Part shown: positions 51,296 through 60,621 of the stretch, in pieces
Numbering within the stretch: position 1 is the stretch's first letter
Layout: each line of letters opens with the position of its first letter
Origin: Mycobacterium stomatepiae
Lineage (GTDB): Bacteria > Actinomycetota > Actinomycetes > Mycobacteriales > Mycobacteriaceae
NCBI RefSeq assembly: GCF_010731715.1
Contig: NZ_AP022587.1
Span: forward strand, 2,790,001 to 2,854,000
Direction: 5' to 3'
Length of the DNA stretch: 64,000 nucleotides
The notes under the pieces: model-generated
Database searches by the model: none
Told to the model about the DNA's origin: nothing
The model's input: only the letters and a program-made list of their open reading frames with translations
Translations under genes and position numbers: made by a program

Positions 51296-53189
51296 GCCTC
51301 GAAGGCCCGGATCATCCATTCGGTCATCGCGGCGGCCAGCGCGGCGCGATTCTCGCGCTTGATGATGCCGTGCCCGTCGTTGTCGAAGAGTAGGTAGCGC
51401 ACGTCGCGTCCGAGCTGGCGCAACGTGTCGACCATCTGCTCGGATTCGCTGACCGGCACGTTGGTGTCGTGGGCCCCGTGCACCACCAACAACGGCGCCG
51501 TCAACTTGTCGGCTCGCAGCAGCGGTGACAGCTGGTCGAGTAGTTCGCGGTCGCCGATCGGATGGCCGTATTCGGGGTACGCGGAGTCGGCGATCCACGG
51601 CTCGGTGCTGCGATAGAACGTGCTCAGGTCGCTCATTCCGCAGATGCTGATGCCCGCCGCGAACAGGTCCGGGTGAAAAGTCAACGCGGCCTGCGTGAGG
51701 TAGCCGCCGTACGACCAGCCCGCGCAGGCGATGCGGCTTGGTTCGGCGAAGCCGTTGTCGATCAGGAAGCTCGCGCAGTCGGCGACGTCATCGATGGCGG
51801 CGAAGCGCTTCTCCTTGTCGTCCGCATGCACGAAGGTATTCCCAAATCCACCGGAGCCACGCACATTCGGCGTCAGCACGACGAACCCGTCGTCGACCAA
51901 TCGCGAGAAGATGTCGTTGTATCCGGGCCGGGCCTGACCTTCCGGACCGCCGTGCAGGAAGATCACCGCGCCTGCCGCGGCTTCGCTCTTCATCGGCCGG
52001 TACAGCCACGCGTTCAGGCGCAACCCGTCGCGCGCGGTGACCGTCGCCGGCCCGGCGAAGAGGGTCGGGATCACCACGGGCTGCTTGCCCTCGGTGTCGA
52101 TGAGTTCCCATTCGCGCGAGCGCGGGTCGACCAATTCGACGGTGCGTGGCAGGTCGGGTCCCTCGACGGTCATCGCAACGATCGAGCCGCCCGCGCTGAT
52201 GGACAGCTCGCTTGCGACCGGCCCGGGCAGCGGGATCGGCTCGGCCAGTGTGTAGTCGGAGTACTCGAGAATCTGTAATTCGCTGCGGCCCTGTAAGTTC
52301 CATAGCAGTGCGACGGTGGACAGGTCGTCGCTGACGGCGAACTCGGCGAGGTCGCAGTCCGCGCGCTCGGCGACCACGAAATAGCTGACGCCGTCCAGCG
52401 TGACGGTCACTTCCAACAAGCGGGCATGCTCACAGCCGTTGTCGCTGCGGATCAGCGCGCGAACATATCCGTCGGCGCCGGTGCCCGGAAAGTACAGCTT
52501 CGTCTGGTCGCCGGAGAGTCCATGGCGCAGTCGACGCGGTTGGTAGTCGTCGAGGATGACCCCGTCAGCAGTCGTCGAACCGGGATCGGAAGGGAGCAAA
52601 CCGATTTCGGTCTGCCCGAACAACATGATCATCTCGTGGTAGCCGCGGGGGCCGACCCGAATCAGTGCCGCGCCGGCCCAGGCGTCGACCAGACGGCCGC
52701 CGGATCGACGGTCCAGCACGGTGTGACGGCCGTCGGTCGGATCGATCAGGCAGGACCGCCCCACCCCGTCCTCGCCGGTCAGGATCGCCGCCACCTGGGC
52801 GCCGTCCCACGCGATCAGTTCGGCGGTCCCGGCCTCTTCGTCGTCGATGCGCCAGGCCATCCGATCATCGGGATCGGTGGTGACAATCCAGATTTGGCTG
52901 CGCGATCCGCTCCCGTCGAGCGTTACCTGACAGGCCAGCCACTGGCCGTCCGCGGAGTGGATGACGCGCGAGACCGGGCCCTCGACCGGAAGCTCCACGT
53001 CTCGTGAGGAGCTGGCCCGCCAGCCACGCAAAAAGCGTTGCACCGCGCGCGGATAGCGCCGCCCTCGTCGACGATGTGGGCGAACGCGGTGGCGTCCGGA
53101 GACAGTGACGCGCCGTAGACCTCGCGCACCTGCTGCCCCATCGATTCCACCTCCGGATTTCTCGCTGCCGCCGTCGTGCTCCCCGACAC
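51292..53189 (-). pseudogene. S9-family prolyl oligopeptidase-like peptidase, frameshifted near its 5' end
   Basis: The main frame encodes an acylaminoacyl-peptidase-like protein: beta-propeller, then the hydrolase domain with FLHGGPEGQARP, nucleophile Ser in AGWSYGGYLTQ, Asp in GAHDTNVP and His in NDGHGI. However, the natural N-terminus is in another frame: GTG at 53189 (MSGSTTAAARNPEVESMGQQVREVYGASLSPDATAFAHIVDEGG) runs out of frame at about 53053-53064, where the coding continues in a different phase (RYPRAVQRFLRGWRASS). A two-base change near GGCGGCGC would restore it. It is either a real lesion or an assembly error. A shorter product from an internal start would lose part of the propeller. 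Confidence 0.75.
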
Positions 53190-53257
53190 GTGACGAGGGT
53201 ATCGGCCTACGCGGAATTCCTCCTGTGCACCCGGCCTGCGCGGCGACGCCGCTGGCG

Positions 53258-53980
53258 TCAGACTGGCTCCTCACGGGAACCGAATCGGCGGAACGCGGCC
53301 CTGACGCGTGCCGGGCTCCACGGCCTGTCTTTTCTCGCCCGGGCCATCGGGTAGAAGCAGAGTCCGATCAGGATCGACGTGAAGTGACCGATCGCGGTGA
53401 AGTTCAACCCGTGCTTGGTCATGGTGATCAGCGGAAAGCCGAAGATGACCAGCAGCACGCCGAGGTAGAGCCAGCGCCATGGCCGCGCGATGCGATAAGC
53501 CAGCACCGCCATGATGCCGACGAGGAAATAGCTGACCCCGATATCGCGTGAACGGATCAGCCGTTCGGATGCGTCGTGCTCTTCGATAGCGAAGTACAGA
53601 ATGCCTTCGCTGATGTAGGTGGAAAGGATGTGGCTGGTCAATCCCACGGTCAGCCAGTTGAGGTGGCCGAGCCAATGTTCGGCCGGGGCGAGAAACAGCG
53701 TGAACAGCAGCAGGTAGGGCTCCAGGCTTTTGCCGTCGATCCACAGCAGGCTGGACAATAGCACGGAGAGCGGATCGGTACCCAACTCGTGAATGTTGGT
53801 GGAGCGGTGCAGCAGCACCGAGTGCAGTTGCCGCCCGGACATCTGGTTCTGGATGACCGTCGTGATCATCAACACGAATAGCCAGCCGTAGGTTAGCGGC
53901 GCGCTGGTGACGAAATGCCACACTCCCAGAGCAAGGCTCCGCAGTCGCGCCCCCACCGATCCATCCGCCACGGCGTCCAC
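53258..53980 (-). CDS. Rhomboid-like integral membrane protein
   Basis: A 240-residue protein with about six transmembrane helices. It looks like the rhomboid-like family of actinobacteria: a serine in RDIGVSYFLVGIM sits where rhomboid proteases have GxSG, and a histidine in AIGHFTSILIGL where the second catalytic residue falls. The canonical second glycine of GxSG is Tyr here, so proteolytic activity is uncertain. The N-terminal region up to LTYGWLFVLMITTVI is also typical. The role is unknown. It lies 68 bases past the peptidase start. Confidence 0.65.
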   Translation of the reverse strand: MDAVADGSVGARLRSLALGVWHFVTSAPLTYGWLFVLMITTVIQNQMSGRQLHSVLLHRSTNIHELGTDPLSVLLSSLLWIDGKSLEPYLLLFTLFLAPAEHWLGHLNWLTVGLTSHILSTYISEGILYFAIEEHDASERLIRSRDIGVSYFLVGIMAVLAYRIARPWRWLYLGVLLVIFGFPLITMTKHGLNFTAIGHFTSILIGLCFYPMARARKDRPWSPARVRAAFRRFGSREEPV

Positions 53981-54010
53981 CTTTGCATGCCCAGCGGCTC
54001 GAGCAAACTG

Positions 54011-54886
54011 TTATGCCGCCTTTTCAGGTTCGGGTCGTAGATCCCGCCACCAGCAATAGACGTAGAGCATCATCGACATCACTAATGTGACGATGACCCA
54101 GAGCGTGACCGTGACGTCAACCCAGGATCCGATCGGTGGCGCGTCGGGCAGTGCATTTCGCAGTGGTATCACCGCGAAGAGCATTGCCGCGTACCACGTT
54201 GTCATCGGTGGCTGGAATTTTCGCTTATCGCGTGCCGTCTGAATGGCGACGAAGGCGCCGACTCCGGCCAGCGCGAGCATCACCACGATGATGACGGCGG
54301 CGAACACCGCGATGCTCGGTGATCGGTGCAGTTCGACGCGGTACGGGGACTGCGGATTACCGTCACCAGCAACGGAAAGCTGCCAGCCGGAGACACGGTC
54401 GACGAATCTCACCGGCAGCTGTTCGGGTCGCTCGGTCCCGTAGATGAGGTCGACCGTGATCGGCCCCGATTGATACTTGTCCGTGGGCCACACCGAGGGG
54501 TCACCGCTAATCGTCAGCGGGACAGGGTATTCGCCCGGCAGCATTCCCTTCGTCCACGCGCGCTTGCTGGGCGTGACCGCGGAGTGGACCACGACGGCGA
54601 AGTCTGTGTTGAGGCCGCGGGTTACCGGATCCACCAGCCCGGGCCCGGGGGTAACGGTGACGTTGGCATTGACCGCGCCCTTCATCGACTGGAGCTCAAG
54701 GAAGTCGATCGTCACCGTGGTTCCGTCGGTCGCAGACTTGCCCTGGGTCAGTTGCAGGGGGCAGCCGCAACCGGACCCGGAGTAGAGCGAGATCGTGGTG
54801 ACGTAGGCGCCGATGAAGAAGATGACCAGGCCCATGATCGAAAACCTCATGAACCGACTGCCTCTGGTGAAACCGCGCGATGCCAA
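54011..54886 (-). CDS. DUF4436 membrane protein (third of three tandem copies)
   Basis: A 291-residue membrane protein: an N-terminal transmembrane helix (LVIFFIGAYVTTISLYS), an extracytoplasmic beta-rich domain (TTVTIDFLELQSMKGAVNANVTVTPGPGLVDP), then three helices with the diagnostic AAMLFAVIPLRNALPDAPPIGSWVDVTVTLWVIV and YCWWRDLRPEP tail. Related to Rv3434c/Rv3435c near glmS in M. tuberculosis. Function unknown. Start at 54886 or Met at 54850. Closely similar to the copies at 54960 and 55814. Confidence 0.82.
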   Translation of the reverse strand: MASRGFTRGSRFMRFSIMGLVIFFIGAYVTTISLYSGSGCGCPLQLTQGKSATDGTTVTIDFLELQSMKGAVNANVTVTPGPGLVDPVTRGLNTDFAVVVHSAVTPSKRAWTKGMLPGEYPVPLTISGDPSVWPTDKYQSGPITVDLIYGTERPEQLPVRFVDRVSGWQLSVAGDGNPQSPYRVELHRSPSIAVFAAVIIVVMLALAGVGAFVAIQTARDKRKFQPPMTTWYAAMLFAVIPLRNALPDAPPIGSWVDVTVTLWVIVTLVMSMMLYVYCWWRDLRPEPEKAA

Positions 54887-54959
54887 GGTTGCCTCCCCGC
54901 TGACTGCGCTGTCTGAGATGGGTTCCCGGCCAGAAATACTAACCCCGCTGCCCGCGTCG

Positions 54960-55786
54960 CTACACGAGGTCAGGTGGCTTGTGCAGGTGCTCTCTGACGT
55001 GCTGCCACCAGCAGAAGATGTAAAGCGTCATCGAAGCCACCAACGCGACGATCACCCACAAAACGACCGTGATGTCGATCCAAAAGCCAATGGACGGCGA
55101 GTCGGGAAGCTCGTTGCGCAGCGGCACGACCGCGAACAACATTGCGGCATACCAAGGAATCATCACCGGATGAAACGTCGCCAGGTTGCGGACCGTCTGG
55201 AGTGCGACAAACAGGCCCAGCGCGGCGATCACAACCATCGCGCCGACCATCACGGCGGCGAATGCGGCGGTGCTCGGTGACCGCTGGAAATCCAATCGGT
55301 ATGGCACGCCGCCCGCCGCTGCGATGGTCCAACCGGGAAGGCGATCGACAAACGATACCGGAACCCGTTCGGGCAGTGGGGTCTGGCCGCGGAATAGTTC
55401 CACGACTATTCCCTCGGAGCGGTAATGGTCGAAGGGCCAGTCGGAAGGATCACCAAAAGTGGCCAGCACAACGGGCACAACACTAGGCAACGTGCCCTTC
55501 GCCCAGTTCTGCTTAGTGGTGACTTCGGAGGTGACCGTGACGATTAGGTCATCTTTGAGCGAATGAGTTACCGGGTCCAGCAACTCTTTCCCGGGTGCCA
55601 CGGTGAGGTTGGCAATCACTGTGCCCTTGACCGAATGAAGCTCTTCGACGTCGATGGTCACCGTGGTGCCGTCGGCCAGGGGGCGAACGTCAGTTAATTG
55701 CTTGGGACGCCCAGGCCGGTGCTGGCATACAGGGCAATCGTGATGGCATACACCGCTACGAAAGCGCTCGCGGCCGCGATGCCCAT
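54960..55786 (-). pseudogene. DUF4436 membrane protein, middle copy, frameshifted after the first helix
   Basis: The open frame 54960-55661 begins mid-domain (TIDVEELHSVKGTVIANLTV). The missing N-terminus lies just upstream in another frame: ATG at 55786 encodes MGIAAASAFVAVYAITIALYAS, which aligns with the first helix of the neighbouring copies, then stops shortly after. One base missing near 55710 (in GGCCTGGGCGTCC) would join them. The rest is intact and retains the AAMLFAVVPLRNELPDSP motif. Either a real decay of one member of a tandem family or a base-calling error. Confidence 0.7.
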
Positions 55787-55813
55787 TTCACATCGCAATT
55801 GTAGGAACCGCGG

Positions 55814-56737
55814 CTACACCCGGCCACTCGAGAAGGAGGCCAACTCACCGGGTTCGGGCTTCAAATGCCGCCACCAGCAAGAGACATAGAGCCCCATCGA
55901 GATCACCAATATGACGGTCACCCACAGCACGATCGTGACATCGATGAAGACTCCGATCGGCGGCGAGTCGGGAAGCGCATTTCGCAGCGGAACCACCGCG
56001 AACAGCATTGCCGCATACCACGTTGTCATCGGCGGTTGGAACTTTCGTTTGTCCCGCAGTGTCTGGACCGCGACAAAGAAGGCAAAGACGGCAAGGGCGA
56101 TCAGCACACCGAGAATGACGACCGCGAACGCCACGGTGCTCGCCGACCGCGCCAGGTCCACTTGATAGGGGCCCACCAGATCGTCCTCGTTGATGCGATC
56201 CGTGGCGATATCCCAGCCCAGCAGGCGGTCGACCATCGTCACCGACGCCGCCACCCGGGTCGCGTCGGGACCGGATACGAGCTGGGCGACAACCGGTCCC
56301 GAATGATATTCATCGAACGGCCATTGAGCGACTTCACCGTCGAGGGCCAGTGAAATCCTAAACACATCGGGCAGTGTGCCTTTCGGCCACGTGCGCTTGC
56401 TGGCGCTTACCGCGGAGGACACCGCGATGGTGAGATCCTCTTTGAGATTGTGGGTTCGCGAGTCCAGCAGCCCCGGCCCGGGATACACATTGATGCTGGA
56501 AACAACCAGGCTGTTGGCCGATTGAACTTCCTGGATGTCGATGGTCACCCTGGTCACCTCGGGCACCGGCTCGCCCCGAACGACAACGTTGGGATGGCCT
56601 ATTCCGCCGTCGACGTACAGCCAAACCGAGATGGCATAAGCGGCGAGGAACAACACGACACCGACGATGCCGAATATTCTGCGCCGGCTACTCAACGGTG
56701 ACGGACTTTGCCAGGTTTCGGGGCTTGTCGACGTCAT
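55814..56737 (-). CDS. DUF4436 membrane protein (first of three tandem copies)
   Basis: A protein of about 307 residues with the same layout as its two neighbours: helix FGIVGVVLFLAAYAISVWLYVD, extracytoplasmic domain, and the motif AAMLFAVVPLRNALPDSPPIGVFIDVTIVLWVTVIL. The start is uncertain: ATG at 56737 lies 50 bases inside the glmS 3' end; TTG at 56695 overlaps its stop (TTGAGTAG) and may be used. If the latter, expression is coupled to glmS. Confidence 0.8.
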   Translation of the reverse strand: MTSTSPETWQSPSPLSSRRRIFGIVGVVLFLAAYAISVWLYVDGGIGHPNVVVRGEPVPEVTRVTIDIQEVQSANSLVVSSINVYPGPGLLDSRTHNLKEDLTIAVSSAVSASKRTWPKGTLPDVFRISLALDGEVAQWPFDEYHSGPVVAQLVSGPDATRVAASVTMVDRLLGWDIATDRINEDDLVGPYQVDLARSASTVAFAVVILGVLIALAVFAFFVAVQTLRDKRKFQPPMTTWYAAMLFAVVPLRNALPDSPPIGVFIDVTIVLWVTVILVISMGLYVSCWWRHLKPEPGELASFSSGRV

Positions 56738-58562
56738 AGCCGCGCGCCTGCGCGACCGACGCGGCAAACACCTGCAACGGGATCGTCGACAGCAGTGGCT
56801 GTAATAGCGTTGATACTGAGGGGATTTCGATCAAATGATCCGCGTAGGGACGCACGGTGTCGTCTCCTTCCTCGGCGATGACGATGGTCACCGCACCACG
56901 GGTCTGGATCTCGCGGATATTGGACATCAGCTTTGCGTGCAATGTGGCCGACCCCTTGGGCGACGGCATCACGACGATGACCGGCAGATTGTCTTCGATC
57001 AGCGCGATCGGACCGTGCTTGAGCTCGCCGGCGGCGAATCCCTCGGCGTGCATATAGGCCAGCTCTTTGAGTTTCAGCGCGCCTTCGAGCGCCACCGGAT
57101 AGCCGACATGGCGGCCCAGGAACAGCACGGTCGAGGATTGGGCGAATCGATACGCCAGGGCCGCAACCGGTTCGACCGTCGCGAGCACCCGCGACACGAT
57201 TTCCGGCATCGCTTCGAGCTCACGGTATTCGCGCTCGACCTCGTCGGGATACTTGGTGCCGCGGGCCTGCGCCAGGGCCAGGCCGACCAGGTAGTTGGCG
57301 GTGATCTGGGCCAGGAAGGTCTTCGTCGAGGCCACACCGATCTCCGGCCCGGCGCGGGTGTAGAGCACCGCATCGCATTCGCGTGGGATCTGCGAGCCGT
57401 TGGTGTTGCAGATCGCCAGCACCTTGGCCTTCTGCGCCTTGGCGTGCCGGACCGCTTCGAGGGTGTCCGCGGTTTCACCGGACTGCGAGATGGCCACGAC
57501 CAGCGTGCTGCGGTCCAAAACCGGGTCCCGATACCGGAATTCGCTGGCGAGCTCGACTTCCACGGGCAGTCGCGTCCAGTGCTCGATCGCGTACTTCGCC
57601 AACAGCCCGGAGTGATACGCCGTACCGCAGGCGACGACGAATACCTTGTCGACCTCGCGCAGTTCCTGATCGCTCAATCGTTGTTCGTCGAGCACGATGC
57701 GGCCGTCGACGAAGTGGCCCAGCAGCGTGTCGGCCACCGCAGCGGGTTGTTCGGCGATCTCCTTGAGCATGAAGTACTCGTAGCCGCCCTTTTCCGCGGC
57801 AGCCAGGTCCCAATCGATGTGGAACTCGCGGTATGCCCCGAAACCCAGGTCTTCGTTGCCATCGAAGTCGGTGATCCGGTAGCCGTCGGCGGTGAGCACC
57901 ACGCATTGGTCCTGACCGAGTTCGACGGCGTTGCGGGTGTGCGGAATGAGCGCGGCCACGTCGGAGCCGACGAACATCTCCCCGTCGCCGACGCCGACCA
58001 CCAGCGGTGTGGACCGGCGGGCGGCGACGATGGTGCCGGGGTCGTCGGCGTTGGCGAACACGAGAGTGAAGTGGCCCTCCAGCCGGCGCAGCACCGCTAG
58101 CACCGAAGCGGCGAAGTCACCGGCCGTCGCACCCTCGCGATACGCCTGAGCGACCAGGTGCACGGCGACCTCGGTGTCGGTGTCGCTGGCGAACTCAACG
58201 CCGGCCGACTCCAGCTCCTGGCGCAGGGTCGCAAAGTTTTCGATGATCCCGTTGTGAACGACGGCGATCTTGCCGGCGGCGTCGCGGTGCGGGTGAGCGT
58301 TGCGGTCGGTCGGGCGGCCGTGGGTGGCCCAGCGGGTGTGGCCCAGGCCGGTGCTGGCGCCCAGGTCCTCCGGCGGCATTTCGGCCACCGCCTTGTCCAG
58401 GTTCTCCAGCCGGCCGGCGCGACGGCGCACGGTGAGTCTGCCCGTGCCGTCGACCAGCGCGATGCCTGACGAATCATAGCCGCGGTACTCCATGCGGCGA
58501 AGTGCGTCCATGACGACTTGGCAGGCAGGGGCCCGCCCCACGTAGCCGACGATTCCGCACAT
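56688..58562 (-). CDS. glmS: Glutamine-fructose-6-phosphate aminotransferase (isomerising)
   Basis: A 624-residue enzyme, identical in length to M. tuberculosis GlmS, which makes glucosamine 6-phosphate, the first step to UDP-GlcNAc. The N-terminal Cys nucleophile follows the initiator Met in MCGIVGYVGRAPA; the class-II amidotransferase has TRWATHGRP; the two SIS domains follow (ISQSGETADTLEAVR, LFLGRHVGYPVALEGALKLKELAYMHAEG). The C-terminus ends PRNLAKSVTVE. glmM, which uses its product, ends at the right edge of the window. Confidence 0.97.
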   Translation of the reverse strand: MCGIVGYVGRAPACQVVMDALRRMEYRGYDSSGIALVDGTGRLTVRRRAGRLENLDKAVAEMPPEDLGASTGLGHTRWATHGRPTDRNAHPHRDAAGKIAVVHNGIIENFATLRQELESAGVEFASDTDTEVAVHLVAQAYREGATAGDFAASVLAVLRRLEGHFTLVFANADDPGTIVAARRSTPLVVGVGDGEMFVGSDVAALIPHTRNAVELGQDQCVVLTADGYRITDFDGNEDLGFGAYREFHIDWDLAAAEKGGYEYFMLKEIAEQPAAVADTLLGHFVDGRIVLDEQRLSDQELREVDKVFVVACGTAYHSGLLAKYAIEHWTRLPVEVELASEFRYRDPVLDRSTLVVAISQSGETADTLEAVRHAKAQKAKVLAICNTNGSQIPRECDAVLYTRAGPEIGVASTKTFLAQITANYLVGLALAQARGTKYPDEVEREYRELEAMPEIVSRVLATVEPVAALAYRFAQSSTVLFLGRHVGYPVALEGALKLKELAYMHAEGFAAGELKHGPIALIEDNLPVIVVMPSPKGSATLHAKLMSNIREIQTRGAVTIVIAEEGDDTVRPYADHLIEIPSVSTLLQPLLSTIPLQVFAASVAQARGYDVDKPRNLAKSVTVE

Positions 58563-58727
58563 TGTGACAAGGGTAGTGCAGACCAGGCCGCAGCCCGGCC
58601 TTGGCGAGCGTGGTGGCGTGCGCAAACCCGCCTCTACCAGCGGTTTCAGACTCGACACTGGCGAATGACGCCGTCGGCGCGACGCGACGGTATCGTTGGG
58701 CCGCCCCACATGCGCGAAAGGCTAGTT

Positions 58728-59191
58728 TTGACCGACCCATACCGCCGCTTCTCCGTCAGGCTCCACGAGCACACCGGGGTGCTGATCCTGTGGGTCCAGC
58801 GCAGCGTCACCTTCACCGGCACGCTCGAGCAGTGTGAGCAGGCATACCGCAAGGCGCAGCTGCACTGCCTGCTCGCCGGCTGGTGGGGCCTGGTGTCGCT
58901 GTTCCTGCTGAACCCGATCGCGCTGATCTCGAACTACACCGCGATCCGCAAGGTGCGCGCCCTGGCCAAGGAACCCCCGGGGCCCAACGCCGCGGCTCCC
59001 TATGTGCCGACCGGCCAGGTCGTCGCGCCCTACCCCGCCGCACCACCTCGCCCAGCCGTCGCGCCTTACCCAGCTGCCCCGCCCCGCCCCGCCCGGCAGG
59101 GCCGGCGCCGGGGTGGTACCCGAACCCCGGCGGGCCGGGCCAGCGGTACTGGGACGGTGTCACGTGGACTCATTGGACCCATCCCCGCTAA
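58728..59191 (+). pseudogene. DUF2510 membrane protein (Rv3437-like), frameshifted by a pentanucleotide repeat
   Basis: Starts at TTG 58728 (LTDPYRRFSVRLHEH; ATG 58710 is the alternative) after a GAAAGG site. It has a hydrophobic segment (WGLVSLFLLNPIALISNY) and a Pro-rich linker with two copies of VAPYPAAPPRPA. The C-terminal DUF2510 domain (PAPGWYPNPGGPGQRYWDGVTWTHWTHP) is in another frame, ending at 59191. The frames switch at three GCCCC copies (59076-59090); two copies instead of three would join them exactly. It therefore looks like slippage. The Rv3438-like gene starts 9 bases after the stop. Confidence 0.75.
59076..59090 (+). repeat. Pentanucleotide repeat (GCCCC)x3 at the frameshift
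   Basis: Three tandem GCCCC units inside the Pro-rich linker of the DUF2510 gene. A change of one unit alters the frame by one base. With two units the membrane segment and the C-terminal domain are in one frame. Confidence 0.85.
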
Positions 59192-59200
59192 CGTCAACGG

Positions 59201-60040
59201 GTGGCCCGCACCCGCAAGCTCTTCGCCGCCCTCAGCCGCCGTGGCCCACACAAGGTTTTGCGTGGTGACCTCGCTTTTGCCGGCTTGCCTGGCGTGGTCT
59301 ACACCCCCGAGTCCGGTCTGAACCTCCCCGGCATCGCGTTCGGTCACGACTGGCTCAGCGGCACCGCCCGCTATTCGCGTCTGCTCGAGCATCTCGCGTC
59401 ATGGGGCATCGTGGCCGGTGCTCCCGACACCGAGCGAGGTCTGGCGCCGTCGGTGCTCAACTTGGCCTCCGATCTCGGCACCGCGCTCGACATCGTCGCG
59501 GGTGTGCGGCTGGGGCCAGGCAACATCAGCGTGCACCCCGCAAAGCTCGGCGTGGTGGGCCATGGTGTCGGAGCTTCGGCCGCCGTGTTCGCCGCAGCCG
59601 GAATGCCGGCCGCACTGGCGGCAACCGTCGCGATCTTCCCGACCGTCACGACTCCCCCGGCCGAGCAGCCAGCCGCGGCGTTGAAGGTCCCGGGCTTGAT
59701 TCTGACCGCACCGGGAGATCCAAAGACGTTGAACTCCAACGCGTTGGCGCTTTCCAGTGCGTGGAAAACGGCCACGCTGCGCATTGTCAGTAAGGCCGAA
59801 CCCAGCGGTTTGAGCGAGGGCCGACGTCTGGCGTCGGTGTTCGGACTACCCGGCTCCAACCGCCGCACCCAGCGGTCGGTTCGGGCCCTGCTGACCGGCT
59901 ATCTGCTCGCCACGCTCGCCGGCGACAAGAACTACCGCGAGTTCGCCGATCCAGATGTGTTGCTGCCCAAGACAACTCCGCTCGACCCCGAGGCGGAACC
60001 GGTCGCTCTCGAAGAGAAGATCGTCGCGCTGCTGAAATAA
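59201..60040 (+). CDS. Alpha/beta-hydrolase-fold protein lacking the nucleophile (Rv3438-like)
   Basis: A 279-residue protein starting at GTG. It has the dienelactone-hydrolase-like layout: GIAFGHDWLSGTARYSRLLEHLASWGIVAGAPDTERG, then the elbow VVGHGVGASAAVF. The residue that should be the nucleophilic Ser or Cys in GHxVG is Gly (G-H-G-V-G at 120-124), so hydrolase activity by the usual mechanism is unlikely unless another residue serves. I recall the M. tuberculosis protein being similar at this elbow but cannot check it. It follows the DUF2510 gene closely and converges on the toxin gene. Confidence 0.75.
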   Translation: MARTRKLFAALSRRGPHKVLRGDLAFAGLPGVVYTPESGLNLPGIAFGHDWLSGTARYSRLLEHLASWGIVAGAPDTERGLAPSVLNLASDLGTALDIVAGVRLGPGNISVHPAKLGVVGHGVGASAAVFAAAGMPAALAATVAIFPTVTTPPAEQPAAALKVPGLILTAPGDPKTLNSNALALSSAWKTATLRIVSKAEPSGLSEGRRLASVFGLPGSNRRTQRSVRALLTGYLLATLAGDKNYREFADPDVLLPKTTPLDPEAEPVALEEKIVALLK

Positions 60041-60042
60041 CG

Positions 60043-60621
60043 CTAGGCGTGCCAGCGCGACGTCAATTCGCTTGGCGCCCACGTCGGCCAAGTAGGGGCA
60101 CCAACGAGCCGGCCCGCGCTCATTTGAGCGACGATGCGCGGACCTTTGAGCGCACTGTTGTCATAGACGGTCGCGGTGTCACTGCGTGTGATCGCGATGG
60201 CGACCAAGGGCCAAAGACGTTGATACCGCTCACGAATCTTGTCCTCGGGTACTTCGTGCCCGCCGGCCATGACCCTGCGTTTCACGCGTTCGACGGCAAG
60301 CTCCTCGGGGATGAGCAGGGCGTGCAGGACGACGGTGTAGGCCCCCGTGTGGGCGGTGTCGATCAGTTCGAGTTTGGACGGGTGAGAAAACACTGTTTCG
60401 GCGATGAAAGATCGGCGCAGTTCGATGAGCCTCGCCCGGGTGTCGGCCGCGACCTGGGCCGCCTCGTAGGAATGTGCGGCGGGATCGTCTGGCCACCGTT
60501 GTCGGGCGATCTCGTCCGCGTTGACGAAGGCGCTTGTCGGCAGCAGCGGCGCAAGCGTGAGCTCGACGAAGGTCGATTTGCCCGCCCCGTTGGGGCCGAC
60601 GACCAGGTCGAGCCGGTTCAT
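60043..60621 (-). CDS. Zeta-type toxin kinase (Rv0366c-like)
   Basis: A 192-residue P-loop kinase. Walker A VVGPNGAGKSTFVELTLAP, then FVNADEIARQRWPDDPAAHSYEAAQVA, SFIAETVFSHPSKLELI, and the LID-like RVKRRVMAGGHEVPEDKIRERYQRL, which together match zeta-type UDP-sugar kinases or related nucleotide kinases. It overlaps its upstream partner by four bases (ATGA), an arrangement like the M. tuberculosis Rv0366c-Rv0367c pair, so it is probably the toxin of a toxin-antitoxin system. I do not recall such a pair beside glmS in M. tuberculosis. Confidence 0.8.
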   Translation of the reverse strand: MNRLDLVVGPNGAGKSTFVELTLAPLLPTSAFVNADEIARQRWPDDPAAHSYEAAQVAADTRARLIELRRSFIAETVFSHPSKLELIDTAHTGAYTVVLHALLIPEELAVERVKRRVMAGGHEVPEDKIRERYQRLWPLVAIAITRSDTATVYDNSALKGPRIVAQMSAGRLVGAPTWPTWAPSELTSRWHA

